Below are positions 1-7,735 of a stretch of 64,000 nucleotides of DNA, one piece after another; position 1 is the stretch's first letter; the number at the start of each line of letters is the position of its first letter. The stretch lies in NCBI RefSeq assembly GCF_050379415.1, contig NZ_JBNRLS010000003.1:62001-126000 (forward strand). Reading direction: 5' to 3'. A program made the translations under genes and the position numbers. Origin of the DNA: Marinobacter sp050379415. Its GTDB lineage: Bacteria; Pseudomonadota; Gammaproteobacteria; Pseudomonadales; Oleiphilaceae. A model generated the notes under the pieces. The model did no database searches and was not told where the DNA came from. It saw only the letters and a program-made list of their open reading frames with translations.

Positions 1-987
1 CAGGATCTGACGCTGGTTCGGAACCGGGCCATCCAGACGGTTTTCATCGGCGGCGGCACGCCCTCCCTGATGACGGGCGATTTCTATTTCCGGCTGTTCG
101 AAGCGCTTCGGGAGAAGCTTGCTTTTGCGCCGGATGCGGAGATCACCCTCGAAGCCAACCCCGGCACCCTGGAACAGGGCCGCTTCGAGGCGTTCCGGCA
201 GGCCGGCATCAATCGGCTCTCCATCGGCATCCAGAGCTTCAACCCTGAACACCTGCGAGTGCTTGGGCGCATCCACGATCGCAACTCGGCCCATCGCGCC
301 GTTGAAGCGGCCCGAACTGCCGGCTTCGACAACGTCAATCTGGACCTGATGCATGGCCTGCCGGGACAGACACCGGCTCAGGCCCTCTCGGACCTGCGCG
401 AAGCCCTGTCCCATGCGCCGCCTCACCTTTCCTGGTACCAGCTGACCCTGGAACCGAACACGGAATTCTACAGTCGCCCGCCGAATCTGCCCGACGATGA
501 CCGGCTCTGGGACATCTACCGGGCCGGCGCTGACCTGCTGCGGGAGAACGGCTTCGAGGACTACGAAGTATCGGCCTGGTGCCAGCCCGGACGAGCCTCC
601 CGGCACAACCTGAATTACTGGACGTTCGGCGATTACCTGGCGCTGGGTGCCGGCGCACACGGAAAGGTCAGCCTGGCGGATGGCAGCATCCGGCGCTACT
701 GGAAAACCCGTCAGCCGGAGGCCTATCTCAATCGTATTGGCAGTCGCACCGCCGGGGTCGAAGCCATTGAACCGGACGAGCGGCCGCTGGAATTCCTGAT
801 GAACGCATTGCGGCTGAAGGCCGGTGTGGCAGAATCGCTGTTTGCGGAACGAACGGGTTTACCCTTGGGGTCAGTTAGGGTACAACTTGATCAATTACGT
901 AAGGATGGATTGTTGGAGAGCCACCGGTTGCAGGCAACGGAGCTTGGCCAGCGATATCTCAACAGCCTGCTGGAGCGTTTTCTCTGA
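1..987 (+). CDS. hemW: HemW-type haem chaperone (radical SAM protein), 5' end missing
   Basis: The open frame runs from the first base of the window, so the start and the radical-SAM cysteine motif lie upstream. Visible near the cut is FIGGGTPSL, typical of HemW and coproporphyrinogen dehydrogenases, followed by the family's LEANPGTL and RLSIGIQSF blocks and the C-terminal HemW winged-helix region. HemW proteins were long annotated as oxygen-independent coproporphyrinogen III oxidases but are now regarded as haem chaperones that insert haem into respiratory proteins. About 328 residues are present, so roughly 50 are missing. The stop overlaps the next gene's ATG (TGATG), suggesting translational coupling. 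Confidence 0.93.
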   Translation, partial: QDLTLVRNRAIQTVFIGGGTPSLMTGDFYFRLFEALREKLAFAPDAEITLEANPGTLEQGRFEAFRQAGINRLSIGIQSFNPEHLRVLGRIHDRNSAHRAVEAARTAGFDNVNLDLMHGLPGQTPAQALSDLREALSHAPPHLSWYQLTLEPNTEFYSRPPNLPDDDRLWDIYRAGADLLRENGFEDYEVSAWCQPGRASRHNLNYWTFGDYLALGAGAHGKVSLADGSIRRYWKTRQPEAYLNRIGSRTAGVEAIEPDERPLEFLMNALRLKAGVAESLFAERTGLPLGSVRVQLDQLRKDGLLESHRLQATELGQRYLNSLLERFL

Positions 988-1520
988 TGGACCCGGCACA
1001 TGGATGGGCAGCCTTGCCAAAAACGCTGAAGACCAGTCTGATCACCGCCGTAATCCTGCTGGGGGGCCTGATACTGGTCAATCAGCCACTTCAGACCGGC
1101 TCTGCGCCCCAGGGCATTGTCAGTTTCCAGTTCGCTGCCACTGCTGACCAGGCTCATGCCATCCTTCGCAGCTGGCGCTCCGAAGGCCTGCTCTGGGCCC
1201 GGGTTTCCCTGTGGCTCGATTTCTTCTTTATCGCGGCTTACCTGCTGGCACTGCTGCACCTCACCCGCCACCTGATGCGGGACCGGCCCGGCGTCCGGGA
1301 GCGGGTCGTCGGGCGCTGGGTACGGGCACTGTTTGTGGCAGCGAGCGCGGCGGATGTCACCGAGAACATCCTGCTGCTGAACAACTTCAACCCACCCACT
1401 GATGTGGTCAGCCTTTCCGCCACACTCTGTGCGCTGATCAAGTTTACCGGCCTGACCCTGGGCGTGGCCGGCCTGGTAATCATCCGGGCCGCCCGGCGAC
1501 ATCCTCTCGCCCACGGCTGA
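987..1520 (+). CDS. Hypothetical inner-membrane protein
   Basis: A 177-residue protein whose ATG overlaps the hemW stop by one base. It has about four hydrophobic segments: residues 16-31 (LITAVILLGGLILVNQ), around 72-92 (WLDFFFIAAYLLALLHL), a weaker one near 110-128 and one near 145-168. The loop between the first two is probably periplasmic. No catalytic motif or named family is recognised. The coupling to hemW suggests co-transcription but does not show a shared role. It is convergent with trmB, with 14 bp between the stops. Confidence 0.75.
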   Translation: MDPAHGWAALPKTLKTSLITAVILLGGLILVNQPLQTGSAPQGIVSFQFAATADQAHAILRSWRSEGLLWARVSLWLDFFFIAAYLLALLHLTRHLMRDRPGVRERVVGRWVRALFVAASAADVTENILLLNNFNPPTDVVSLSATLCALIKFTGLTLGVAGLVIIRAARRHPLAHG

Positions 1521-1534
1521 CCCGGCAAAGGGAA

Positions 1535-2266
1535 TCAGTTGGTGCGGTGGAACAGCAGATCCCAGACGCCATGGCCCAGACGCTCACCGCGCTTCTCGAA
1601 CTTGGTGATCGGCCGATCATCCGGGCGCGGAGAGAACTCACCCGGTTCGCCGGCATTGGCGAAGCCTTCCGACTCGCCCATCACTTCCATCATGTGCTCG
1701 GCGTAGTTTTCCCAGTCAGTCGCCAGATGCAGCACGCCGCCTACCCGGAGCTTGTGCCGGATGCGCTGAACAAACTCGGGCTGAATCAACCGGCGCTTAT
1801 GGTGCTTCTTCTTCGGCCAGGGATCCGGGAAAAACACCATGACCCGATCAAGGCAGGCATCCGGCAGACACAGGTCGATGACATCATTGGCATCGATGTT
1901 GTAGATCCGGATATTTTCCAGGCCCCGGTCCTCGATTTCCTTGAGCAGTGCGCCAACACCCGGCAGGTGCACTTCCACCCCGATAAAATCCTGTTCCGGC
2001 GCGGCCTCGGCCATCTCGGCCAGGGACTGGCCCATACCGAAACCAATTTCCAGGTTGAGCATGGCATCACGGCCAAATACTTCGCGGGGATCGATCATGC
2101 CGTCCTCGCGGCTCAGGCCATACTTCGCCCAGCCCCGGTCAAAGGCCTTCTTCTGGCCCTCGGTCATACGCCCCTGACGGAGCACGAAGCTGCGGACACC
2201 ACGGCGGGTGGTTACCGGCGAATCCGCGGCTTCCTTCTGGTCTTGCGGTTCATTCTGGTCAGTCAT
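1535..2266 (-). CDS. trmB: tRNA (guanine-N7-)-methyltransferase TrmB
   Basis: A 243-residue SAM-dependent methyltransferase that makes m7G46 in the variable loop of tRNAs. The SAM-binding motif LEIGFGMGQSL, the acidic IDANDVIDLCL segment and the diagnostic FPDPWPKKKHHKRR motif are all present, and the length is normal for the family. The first 25 residues are polar and variable, as in other members. The ATG at 2266 has a good ribosome-binding site (AAGGA, 6 nt spacing). The gene stands alone on the minus strand between a convergent membrane-protein gene and comM, whose stop lies 71 bp upstream of it. Confidence 0.95.
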   Translation of the reverse strand: MTDQNEPQDQKEAADSPVTTRRGVRSFVLRQGRMTEGQKKAFDRGWAKYGLSREDGMIDPREVFGRDAMLNLEIGFGMGQSLAEMAEAAPEQDFIGVEVHLPGVGALLKEIEDRGLENIRIYNIDANDVIDLCLPDACLDRVMVFFPDPWPKKKHHKRRLIQPEFVQRIRHKLRVGGVLHLATDWENYAEHMMEVMGESEGFANAGEPGEFSPRPDDRPITKFEKRGERLGHGVWDLLFHRTN

Positions 2267-2337
2267 CTGGAATCCTTTACCGCAGGCTGCGGGTTCTGGT
2301 TAACAATCTGGGCCACAGTTTACCAGAGTCCGTCGGT

Positions 2338-3870
2338 TCAGGCGGATACCACCGAGTGCCGGCCCTGCTGCCGATCCAACTGACGGTAACCGAGCGCTTC
2401 CACAAGGTGGGCATAGGACACCGTCTCCGCCGCTTCCAGATCCGCCAGGGTGCGTGCCAGCCTCAGAATACGATGCAGCGCCCGGGCCGACAGCCCCAAC
2501 CGTTCCATGGCCCCGGCCAGCATCCGTTCGCTGTCGGCATCTAGGCGGCATGCGTCCTGCAGGGCACGACCGGACAGCAGGGCGTTGAGCTGCCCCCGTT
2601 CCAGCTGTCGTACCCGGGCAAGCTCCACCCGGGTACGCACCGAGGCACTGGTTTCCTCTTCCGTACCCGATTGCATCAGCACCTCGCCGCTTTGCACCGG
2701 CACTTCCACGTGCAGGTCGAAACGGTCCAGCAAAGGCCCCGAGATCTTCGATCGGTATCGCATCACCTGGGAAGGCGTGCACTGACAGTCGATGGAAGGA
2801 TGACCACTGTAACCACAGGGGCAGGGGTTCATCGCCCCCACCACCTGGAACCGGGCCGGGAAACGCACCTGCCGGGCAGCCCGGCTAATGGCAATTTCGC
2901 CGGTCTCCATCGGTTCCCTCAGCACCTCGAGTACCCGCCGCTCGAATTCCGGTAATTCGTCAAGGAAGAGTACGCCACGGTGCGCCAGGGAGATCTCACC
3001 GGGACGGGGGCTGCTGCCGCCACCCACCAGGGCCACGGCCGAGGCAGTATGATGGGGTGCACGGAACGGCGGTTCCCGCCAGCGCCCCTCCCGAACCGGC
3101 AGTCCTGCCACCGAATGCACGCTCGCCACTTCCATGGCGGCGTCGTCGGTCAGCAACGGCAGAATGCCGGGCAATCGACTCGCCAGCATACTCTTGCCGG
3201 TTCCCGGAGGACCAAACAGCAACAGGTTATGGCCACCCGCTGCGGCCACCTCCAGCGCCCGGCGGGGCACCTGCTGACCCCGGACCTCGGAAAGATCGGC
3301 CACCGGCTGGCGGTCGCCCGAGGCCTGCTCCCGGGTCGCGCCGGGGATGGGAACCAGCCGGGCACGGCCGGACAAATGCTCGCTCACCGTCAGAATGTGG
3401 GCAGCCGCCAGCACATCATCCCGGCTTGCCAGCGCGGCTTCTTCGGCGTTGGCCTGGGGTACCAGCAGTTGGCGCCCCTCACTCCTGGCCGCCAGCACGG
3501 CCGGAAGAATACCCTTGAGAGGCCGAAGAGCGCCATCCAGGGACAGTTCGCCAACAAACTCGCAGTCTTGCAGGCTCTGCTCCGGAATCTGCCCGGAGGC
3601 TGCCAGGATTCCCAGGGCAATCGGCAGGTCAAAGCGCCCACCCTCCTTGGGAAGGTCGGCTGGAGCGAGATTGATGGTAATGCGTTTGGCGGGGAAGTCG
3701 AAACCGGCGTTCAGCAGCGCACTGCGCACCCGCTCCTTGCTTTCACGGACACCGGTTTCCGGCAATCCGACAATGGACAGGGCAGGCAGGCCGCCCGACA
3801 GATGGACCTCCACGGTAACCGCGGGAGCCGACACGCCAATGCTGGCGCGGGAATGGACAACGGCAAGCAT
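2338..3870 (-). CDS. comM: ComM/YifB-type Mg-chelatase-like AAA+ ATPase
   Basis: About 510 residues of the YifB/ComM family. ComM is a hexameric helicase that promotes branch migration during natural transformation; YifB members elsewhere have unknown function. An N-terminal Lon-protease-like fold with GLPETGVRESKERVRSAL precedes the AAA+ module with Walker A GPPGTGKS near residue 222, and FLDELPEF provides Walker B. The Mg-chelatase C-terminal domain follows. I chose the ATG at 3870 because GGAAGG lies 5 nt upstream; a GTG two codons earlier is possible. It lies 51 bp downstream of ubiK on the same strand. Confidence 0.93.
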   Translation of the reverse strand: MLAVVHSRASIGVSAPAVTVEVHLSGGLPALSIVGLPETGVRESKERVRSALLNAGFDFPAKRITINLAPADLPKEGGRFDLPIALGILAASGQIPEQSLQDCEFVGELSLDGALRPLKGILPAVLAARSEGRQLLVPQANAEEAALASRDDVLAAAHILTVSEHLSGRARLVPIPGATREQASGDRQPVADLSEVRGQQVPRRALEVAAAGGHNLLLFGPPGTGKSMLASRLPGILPLLTDDAAMEVASVHSVAGLPVREGRWREPPFRAPHHTASAVALVGGGSSPRPGEISLAHRGVLFLDELPEFERRVLEVLREPMETGEIAISRAARQVRFPARFQVVGAMNPCPCGYSGHPSIDCQCTPSQVMRYRSKISGPLLDRFDLHVEVPVQSGEVLMQSGTEEETSASVRTRVELARVRQLERGQLNALLSGRALQDACRLDADSERMLAGAMERLGLSARALHRILRLARTLADLEAAETVSYAHLVEALGYRQLDRQQGRHSVVSA

Positions 3871-3921
3871 AATCACCTTCCATGGTTTGTTCCGGCGGGC
3901 ATCCTGCCCACCAACAGGGCA

Positions 3922-4176
3922 TTACTTGCCCTGGAGTTTCTGTTCCAGCTCGGCGACGCGGGATTCCAGTGCTTCCACCTTTTCCCGGGTCTTCATCAGT
4001 ACCGCCTGCTGGGCATCAAATTCTTCCCGGGTCACCAGTTCCAGGCGCGACAGGACCGACATGACCGTGGCTCGGGCCTGGGTTTCAAAGTCTTCCCGGG
4101 CGGCACGGGCCATATCGGGGACGAACTGACCGAACTGGCCCTGTAGCTGAGAGAGTATATCCTGCGGACCTTTCAC
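3922..4176 (-). CDS. ubiK: UbiK-type ubiquinone biosynthesis accessory factor (BMFP domain)
   Basis: An 84-residue protein of the membrane-fusogenic BMFP family (formerly DUF526), now called UbiK, which assists aerobic ubiquinone synthesis with UbiJ. The N-terminal part is an amphipathic helix (ILSQLQGQFGQF), and residues 50-82 form a heptad-rich coiled coil (REEFDAQQAVLMKTREKVEALE). The start is GTG at 4176, placed by GAGGT about 7 nt upstream; there is no competing ATG. In Pseudomonas the same gene also sits between the glnK-amtB pair and comM, supporting the assignment. Confidence 0.9.
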   Translation of the reverse strand: MKGPQDILSQLQGQFGQFVPDMARAAREDFETQARATVMSVLSRLELVTREEFDAQQAVLMKTREKVEALESRVAELEQKLQGK

Positions 4177-4318
4177 GTATTACCTCACTGGTTCCCAATC
4201 TTGCGGATTCCGGCCTGCGCCGGCCACCAAAAAGCAGTTCCGGGAGTGTATCACACACGCGGGCCTGCCATACTGTTGCCTGTCAGCTATATAATGGCTG
4301 CCGTCGCCGCACGGCGAA

Positions 4319-4335
4319 TGGCTCCAAAATGGACC
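4319..4335. promoter_or_regulatory. Candidate NtrC-binding site upstream of glnK
   Basis: TGGCTCCAAAATGGACC resembles the enterobacterial NtrC site (GCACC, short spacer, GGTGC) with partial symmetry. It lies about 100 bp upstream of the sigma-54 promoter, a usual enhancer distance. A second imperfect inverted repeat, TTGG-GCA facing TGC-CCAA, occurs at 4359-4380. The match is imperfect and the assignment is an inference from context. Confidence 0.35.
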
Positions 4336-4430
4336 GCCGGGCGATGAGTGGCCCTGTTTTGGTGCACGCTTTTGCGCCAATCTGGGACAGGCAATATATA
4401 TCCTTTTGTTTTAAAATGAATTTTTTGCGT

Positions 4431-4446
4431 TGGCATACCCGATGCT
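4431..4446 (+). promoter_or_regulatory. Sigma-54 (-24/-12) promoter for glnK-amtB
   Basis: TGGCATACCCGATGCT matches the RpoN consensus TGGCAC-N5-TTGCW with the invariant GG and GC exactly 10 bases apart. Initiation would fall near 4457, giving a leader of about 100 nt before glnK. GlnK-amtB operons are classic NtrC/RpoN targets induced by nitrogen limitation, so sequence and context agree. Confidence 0.8.
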
Positions 4447-4557
4447 AGAACACCAGTACGCAATCCGCACAATTGGTGTGCGAGGTGGCAGCATCCCGAA
4501 CTCAACAATCGGCCGACGGGCCCTCACTGTTGGGACGGCTTTACCAAGGAGAAAGCA

Positions 4558-4896
4558 ATGAAACTTGTGACAGCGATCATCAAGCCTTTCAAATTGGATG
4601 ATGTCCGTGAGGCACTATCCGAGATTGGCGTTCAAGGCGTTACCGTCACTGAAGTCAAAGGCTTCGGTCGGCAAAAAGGCCACACCGAGCTCTACCGTGG
4701 CGCTGAATATGTGGTGGATTTCCTACCCAAGGTCAAGGTCGAGATCGCCATCGGCGACAACCTGCTGGACCAGGTTATCGAGTCGATCACCAAGGCAGCC
4801 AACACCGGCAAGATCGGTGACGGCAAGATCTTCGTGACCGAACTGCAACAGGCGATCCGCATCCGGACCGGTGAAACCGGCGAAGAAGCGGTCTGA
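4558..4896 (+). CDS. glnK: Nitrogen regulatory protein P-II (GlnK)
   Basis: A 112-residue PII signal protein. PII trimers sense 2-oxoglutarate and ATP/ADP, and gate AmtB by inserting the T-loop. The uridylylation tyrosine is Y51 in TELYRGAEYVVDFLPK, the B-loop TGKIGDGKIFV and the C-loop are intact, and the length is exactly that of the family. The ATG at 4558 is preceded by AAGGAG. Position directly upstream of amtB and behind a sigma-54 promoter marks it as the GlnK paralogue rather than GlnB. Confidence 0.97.
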   Translation: MKLVTAIIKPFKLDDVREALSEIGVQGVTVTEVKGFGRQKGHTELYRGAEYVVDFLPKVKVEIAIGDNLLDQVIESITKAANTGKIGDGKIFVTELQQAIRIRTGETGEEAV

Positions 4897-4968
4897 GCCT
4901 GACCTGACCACTCAGTCAGCCAACGCAAAAAACCTATAACCTGAAGAGCCTTGTGCGGAGGGCTTCAA

Positions 4969-6240
4969 ATGGAAAGCAATCTTTTTCACCTGCAATACGC
5001 TATAGATACGTTTTATTTCCTGGTGTGCGGCGCATTAGTCATGTGGATGGCCGCCGGCTTTGCCATGCTGGAATCCGGCCTGGTGCGAGCCAAGAACACC
5101 ACTGAAATCCTGACCAAGAACGTCGCACTGTTCGCGATTTCCTGCATCATGTACCTGGTCTGCGGGTACGCCATCATGTACGGCGGCAGCATCTTCCTGT
5201 CCGGCATTGCCGACGTGGACGTTGCCGGTGTGCTGGGCGACTTCGCCGGTCGTGAGGATGGCTTCGAGGGTGGTTCCATCTACTCCGGCGCATCTGACTT
5301 CTTCTTCCAGGTGGTCTTCGTTGCCACAGCCATGTCCATCGTTTCCGGTGCGGTGGCTGAGCGCATGAAGCTCTGGGCCTTCCTGGTCTTTGCGGTATTC
5401 ATGACCGGCTTCATCTATCCGATGGAAGGTGCCTGGACCTGGGGCGGTGCCTCTGTGTTCGGCATGTACAACCTGGGTGACCTCGGCTTCAGTGACTTTG
5501 CCGGCTCCGGTATCGTGCACATGGCCGGTGCGGCTGCGGCCTTGGCTGGCGTGCTCCTGCTGGGTGCCCGTAAAGGCAAGTACGGCCCGAACGGCGAGAT
5601 CCGCGCGTTCCCGGGTGCCAACCTGCCGCTGGCTACCCTCGGCACCTTCATCCTGTGGATGGGCTGGTTCGGCTTCAACGGCGGTTCTGTCCTGAAACTG
5701 GGCGACATCGCCAGCGCCAACTCCGTGGCCATGGTGTTCCTGAACACCAACACCGCGGCTGCCGGTGGCGCGGTTGCGGCGCTGATCACAGCCCGCCTGA
5801 TGTTCGGCAAGGCCGACCTGACCATGCTGCTGAACGGTGCGCTGGCCGGCCTGGTGGTGATCACTGCCGAGCCGTCTACTCCGAGTGCCCTGACGGCGAC
5901 ACTCTTCGGTGCCATCGGCGGTGTCCTGGTAGTGCTCAGCATCGTGACCATGGACAAACTGCGCATCGACGATCCGGTGGGCGCCATCTCCGTCCACGGT
6001 GTGTGCGGTCTGCTCGGCCTGCTGCTGGTGCCGGTCACCAACGGTGACGTCAGTTTCAGCGGCCAGATCATCGGCGCGCTCACCATCTTCATCTGGGTCT
6101 TCGTGGCCAGCCTGGTTGTCTGGGGTATCCTGAAGGCAGTCATCGGCCTGCGGGTCAGCGAGGAAGACGAGTACGAGGGTGTGGACCTGTCCGAGTGTGG
6201 TATGGAAGCCTATCCGGAGTTTGTCAGCGGCAAGCAGTAA
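4969..6240 (+). CDS. amtB: Ammonium transporter AmtB
   Basis: A 423-residue Amt/MEP/Rh-family channel with about 11 membrane spans. Diagnostic stretches are FAMLESGLVRAKN near the N-terminus, DFAGSGIVHMAG (first pore histidine) and DPVGAISVHGVCGLLG (second pore histidine). It conducts ammonium across the inner membrane and is blocked by GlnK under nitrogen sufficiency. I chose the ATG at 4969 because GGAGGG lies 6-7 nt upstream; the frame could open six codons earlier at a TTG. The C-terminal cytoplasmic tail (EEDEYEGVDLSECG) is acidic. The gene ends 15 bp before a repeat pair that may terminate transcription. Confidence 0.97.
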   Translation: MESNLFHLQYAIDTFYFLVCGALVMWMAAGFAMLESGLVRAKNTTEILTKNVALFAISCIMYLVCGYAIMYGGSIFLSGIADVDVAGVLGDFAGREDGFEGGSIYSGASDFFFQVVFVATAMSIVSGAVAERMKLWAFLVFAVFMTGFIYPMEGAWTWGGASVFGMYNLGDLGFSDFAGSGIVHMAGAAAALAGVLLLGARKGKYGPNGEIRAFPGANLPLATLGTFILWMGWFGFNGGSVLKLGDIASANSVAMVFLNTNTAAAGGAVAALITARLMFGKADLTMLLNGALAGLVVITAEPSTPSALTATLFGAIGGVLVVLSIVTMDKLRIDDPVGAISVHGVCGLLGLLLVPVTNGDVSFSGQIIGALTIFIWVFVASLVVWGILKAVIGLRVSEEDEYEGVDLSECGMEAYPEFVSGKQ

Positions 6241-6255
6241 GGCCGCTGTGAAGGA

Positions 6256-6348
6256 GGGGTCAGATGAAGTCCTTCATCTGACCCCGGAGGTCGCGAATTT
6301 GAACCTGAAGTGAACACGGGGGTCAGGTGAAAGCTTTCATCTGACCCC
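6256..6348. repeat. Pair of 30-bp palindromes (REP-like element), copy 1
   Basis: Two 30-bp palindromes lie at 6256-6285 and 6319-6348. The first has perfect 14-base arms GGGGTCAGATGAAG around TC. The second has arms GGGGTCAGGTGAAAG and CTTTCATCTGACCCC with one G/T-type mismatch. The spacer is 33 bp. The same arm sequence recurs as a second pair at 44800-44900. Both pairs lie between convergent genes, here amtB and the 63-residue gene, so RNA hairpins could terminate from both sides. GGGGTCAGA...TCTGACCCC palindromes are known to me beside REP-associated tyrosine transposase genes, but no such gene is in the window. Confidence 0.85.
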
Positions 6349-6356
6349 TTCTTTAT

Positions 6357-6548
6357 TCAGACACTCTGGTACAAGGCATCGTCAGCGTGGCGAAGATATA
6401 GAAGCAACTCCATTTGCGCCTCCTTCATACTGTCGAACGGCCCCTCCATGGTTCCCTCCCGGGTCTGGAAATACCACTGACCGTTGATCACCTCAAAACG
6501 CTTACTTCGGAACCAGTGACGTTCCTGCTCTCCCTTGCGTACATCCAT
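6357..6548 (-). CDS. Small conserved-type protein (DUF6316-like)
   Basis: A 63-residue soluble protein with the pattern WFRSKRFEVINGQWYFQTREG followed by GPFDSMKEAQ. That layout resembles small proteins of Pseudomonas and relatives grouped as DUF6316, of unknown function; the family name is from memory. The basic first 20 residues and the central aromatic beta-rich stretch are the only visible features. ATG 6548 has AGGA about 8 nt upstream. The gene is convergent with amtB and separated from it by the palindrome pair. Confidence 0.7.
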   Translation of the reverse strand: MDVRKGEQERHWFRSKRFEVINGQWYFQTREGTMEGPFDSMKEAQMELLLYLRHADDALYQSV

Positions 6549-6652
6549 AAAGACTTCCTCTACAGCTTCCTCTGGCTAAAACCAACGTGAATGATCGAAA
6601 GGCGATCACTGCCTAAAGTCTAGATCAGACTCAGGAAGTGTCTACTTTTGCG

Positions 6653-7534
6653 TCACGCCTCGCCGGGAATAACCGGGTCCCCCAGGGCGTCCAGCATGAA
6701 CTGGGGCATGGCCAGGGCACCGTGATGAACGCCCGGGTTGTAGTAGCGGGTGACAAACGGGCGGTTACCCGCGTCTTCCTCGCGGAAGTAGCGCAGGGGG
6801 TTGGTCTTGCTGGCCATGGTGCAGCTCCACCAGCCCGTGGGATAGACCGGCTGAGGGAACGGCAAGGTCTGCACATGCTCGAAACCGGCTTTGTGCATGT
6901 CCTCATGGATCGACTTGATGATCGTGTCGGTGTGCAGCAGCGGTGATTCGCTCTGCTGCACGATGATGCCGCCTTCCCGGAGCGCCAGCATGGCATCCCG
7001 GTAGAAATCCAGGGCGAACAGGCCTTCGGCGGGGCCGACCGGATCGGTGCTGTCGATGATGATCAGATCAACGCTGTTGGGCTCGATATCACGCATCCAC
7101 TGGATACCGTCACCGAAAAAGAAGTTGGCCCGGGGGTCATCATTCGCCTCACACAGTTCCGGGAAATACTTCTCGGACATGCGGGTCACCCGCTCGTCAA
7201 TTTCCACCTGCCACGCTTCTTCCACCCCCGGATGCTTCAGCACTTCCTTGAGGGTGCCACAGTCACCCCCCCCGACAATGACCACTTTTTTCGGATCCTT
7301 GTGGGTGAACAGGGCCGGATGGGTCATCATCTCGTGGTACAGGAAGTTGTCACGGGTGGTCAGCATCACGCAGCCATCCAGCACCATCAGGTTGCCGAAG
7401 GTTTCGGTCTCGTAGATTTCGAGTTTCTGGAACGGCGTCTGTTCTTCATGCAGTTTCTTTTTCACCTGCAGGGAAAAAGCCGTACCCTGATCCTGAAAGA
7501 CCTCGGTAAACCATCCCTCGTTCAATGCTGTCAT
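6653..7534 (-). CDS. speE: Spermidine synthase (polyamine aminopropyltransferase)
   Basis: A 293-residue aminopropyltransferase that transfers the aminopropyl group of decarboxylated SAM to putrescine. Recognisable motifs are the N-terminal beta-strand domain FGNLMVLDG, the gate residues YHEMMTHPAL, the Rossmann motif VVIVGGGDCGTLKEVLKH and the catalytic-loop IIIDSTDPVGPA. I chose ATG 7534 because GGGAGG lies 6 nt upstream; the frame opens eight codons earlier. It is divergent from speA with about 200 bp between them, so arginine decarboxylation to agmatine and spermidine formation are encoded back to back. No agmatine-to-putrescine enzymes are in the window. Confidence 0.95.
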   Translation of the reverse strand: MTALNEGWFTEVFQDQGTAFSLQVKKKLHEEQTPFQKLEIYETETFGNLMVLDGCVMLTTRDNFLYHEMMTHPALFTHKDPKKVVIVGGGDCGTLKEVLKHPGVEEAWQVEIDERVTRMSEKYFPELCEANDDPRANFFFGDGIQWMRDIEPNSVDLIIIDSTDPVGPAEGLFALDFYRDAMLALREGGIIVQQSESPLLHTDTIIKSIHEDMHKAGFEHVQTLPFPQPVYPTGWWSCTMASKTNPLRYFREEDAGNRPFVTRYYNPGVHHGALAMPQFMLDALGDPVIPGEA

Positions 7535-7579
7535 GTGTTGCCTCCCGCTGTGCACCATGGGCTATGTTGAAAGGGGCGT

Positions 7580-7681
7580 ATTGTAGGGCCGGGATCCCGG
7601 CCGCCAAAGCATTTATACCGTCCCGGAAGCACGTATTTTCCACATCCGGTTCTTTTAGCCAACGGATGTTGGCCCTACAAT
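7580..7681. promoter_or_regulatory. Divergent speE/speA promoter region with inverted repeats
   Basis: ATTGTAGGGCC at 7580-7590 is exactly mirrored by GGCCCTACAAT at 7671-7681. Each arm contains TACAAT, a plausible -10 box: 7580-7585 on the minus strand for speE and 7676-7681 on the plus strand for speA. The -35 regions are weak. Inside lie a perfect 16-bp palindrome (7587-7602, GGCCGGGATCCCGGCC) and the inverted repeat GCCAAC-GGAT-GTTGGC (7658-7673), which overlaps the speA spacer. The arrangement suggests coordinated control, but no regulator is identified. Confidence 0.5.
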
Positions 7682-7735
7682 GGCGCCCATATTCCCGGCA
7701 CCCGTCCGGCCCGGTTTCCTGACAGGATAGCAAGC

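Larger units (their letters stand above)
4177..4557. other. Intergenic control region between ubiK and glnK
   Basis: This 381-bp non-coding stretch separates divergent ubiK and glnK. It holds the candidate sigma-54 promoter at 4431-4446 and two partly symmetric sequences upstream that could bind NtrC. The segment 4381-4430 is AT-rich compared with its surroundings, as expected for a promoter-proximal bending region. A TATAAT at 4292-4297 has no good -35 partner on the plus strand. No convincing small open frame or RNA gene was seen. The glnK ribosome-binding site AAGGAG lies just before its ATG. Confidence 0.6.

Noticed and set aside
4350..4380. Second sigma-54-like sequence (TGGTGCACGCTTTTGC)
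   Set aside because: The GG and GC are 11 rather than 10 bases apart, and this spacing is strict for RpoN promoters, so only 4431-4446 was kept.
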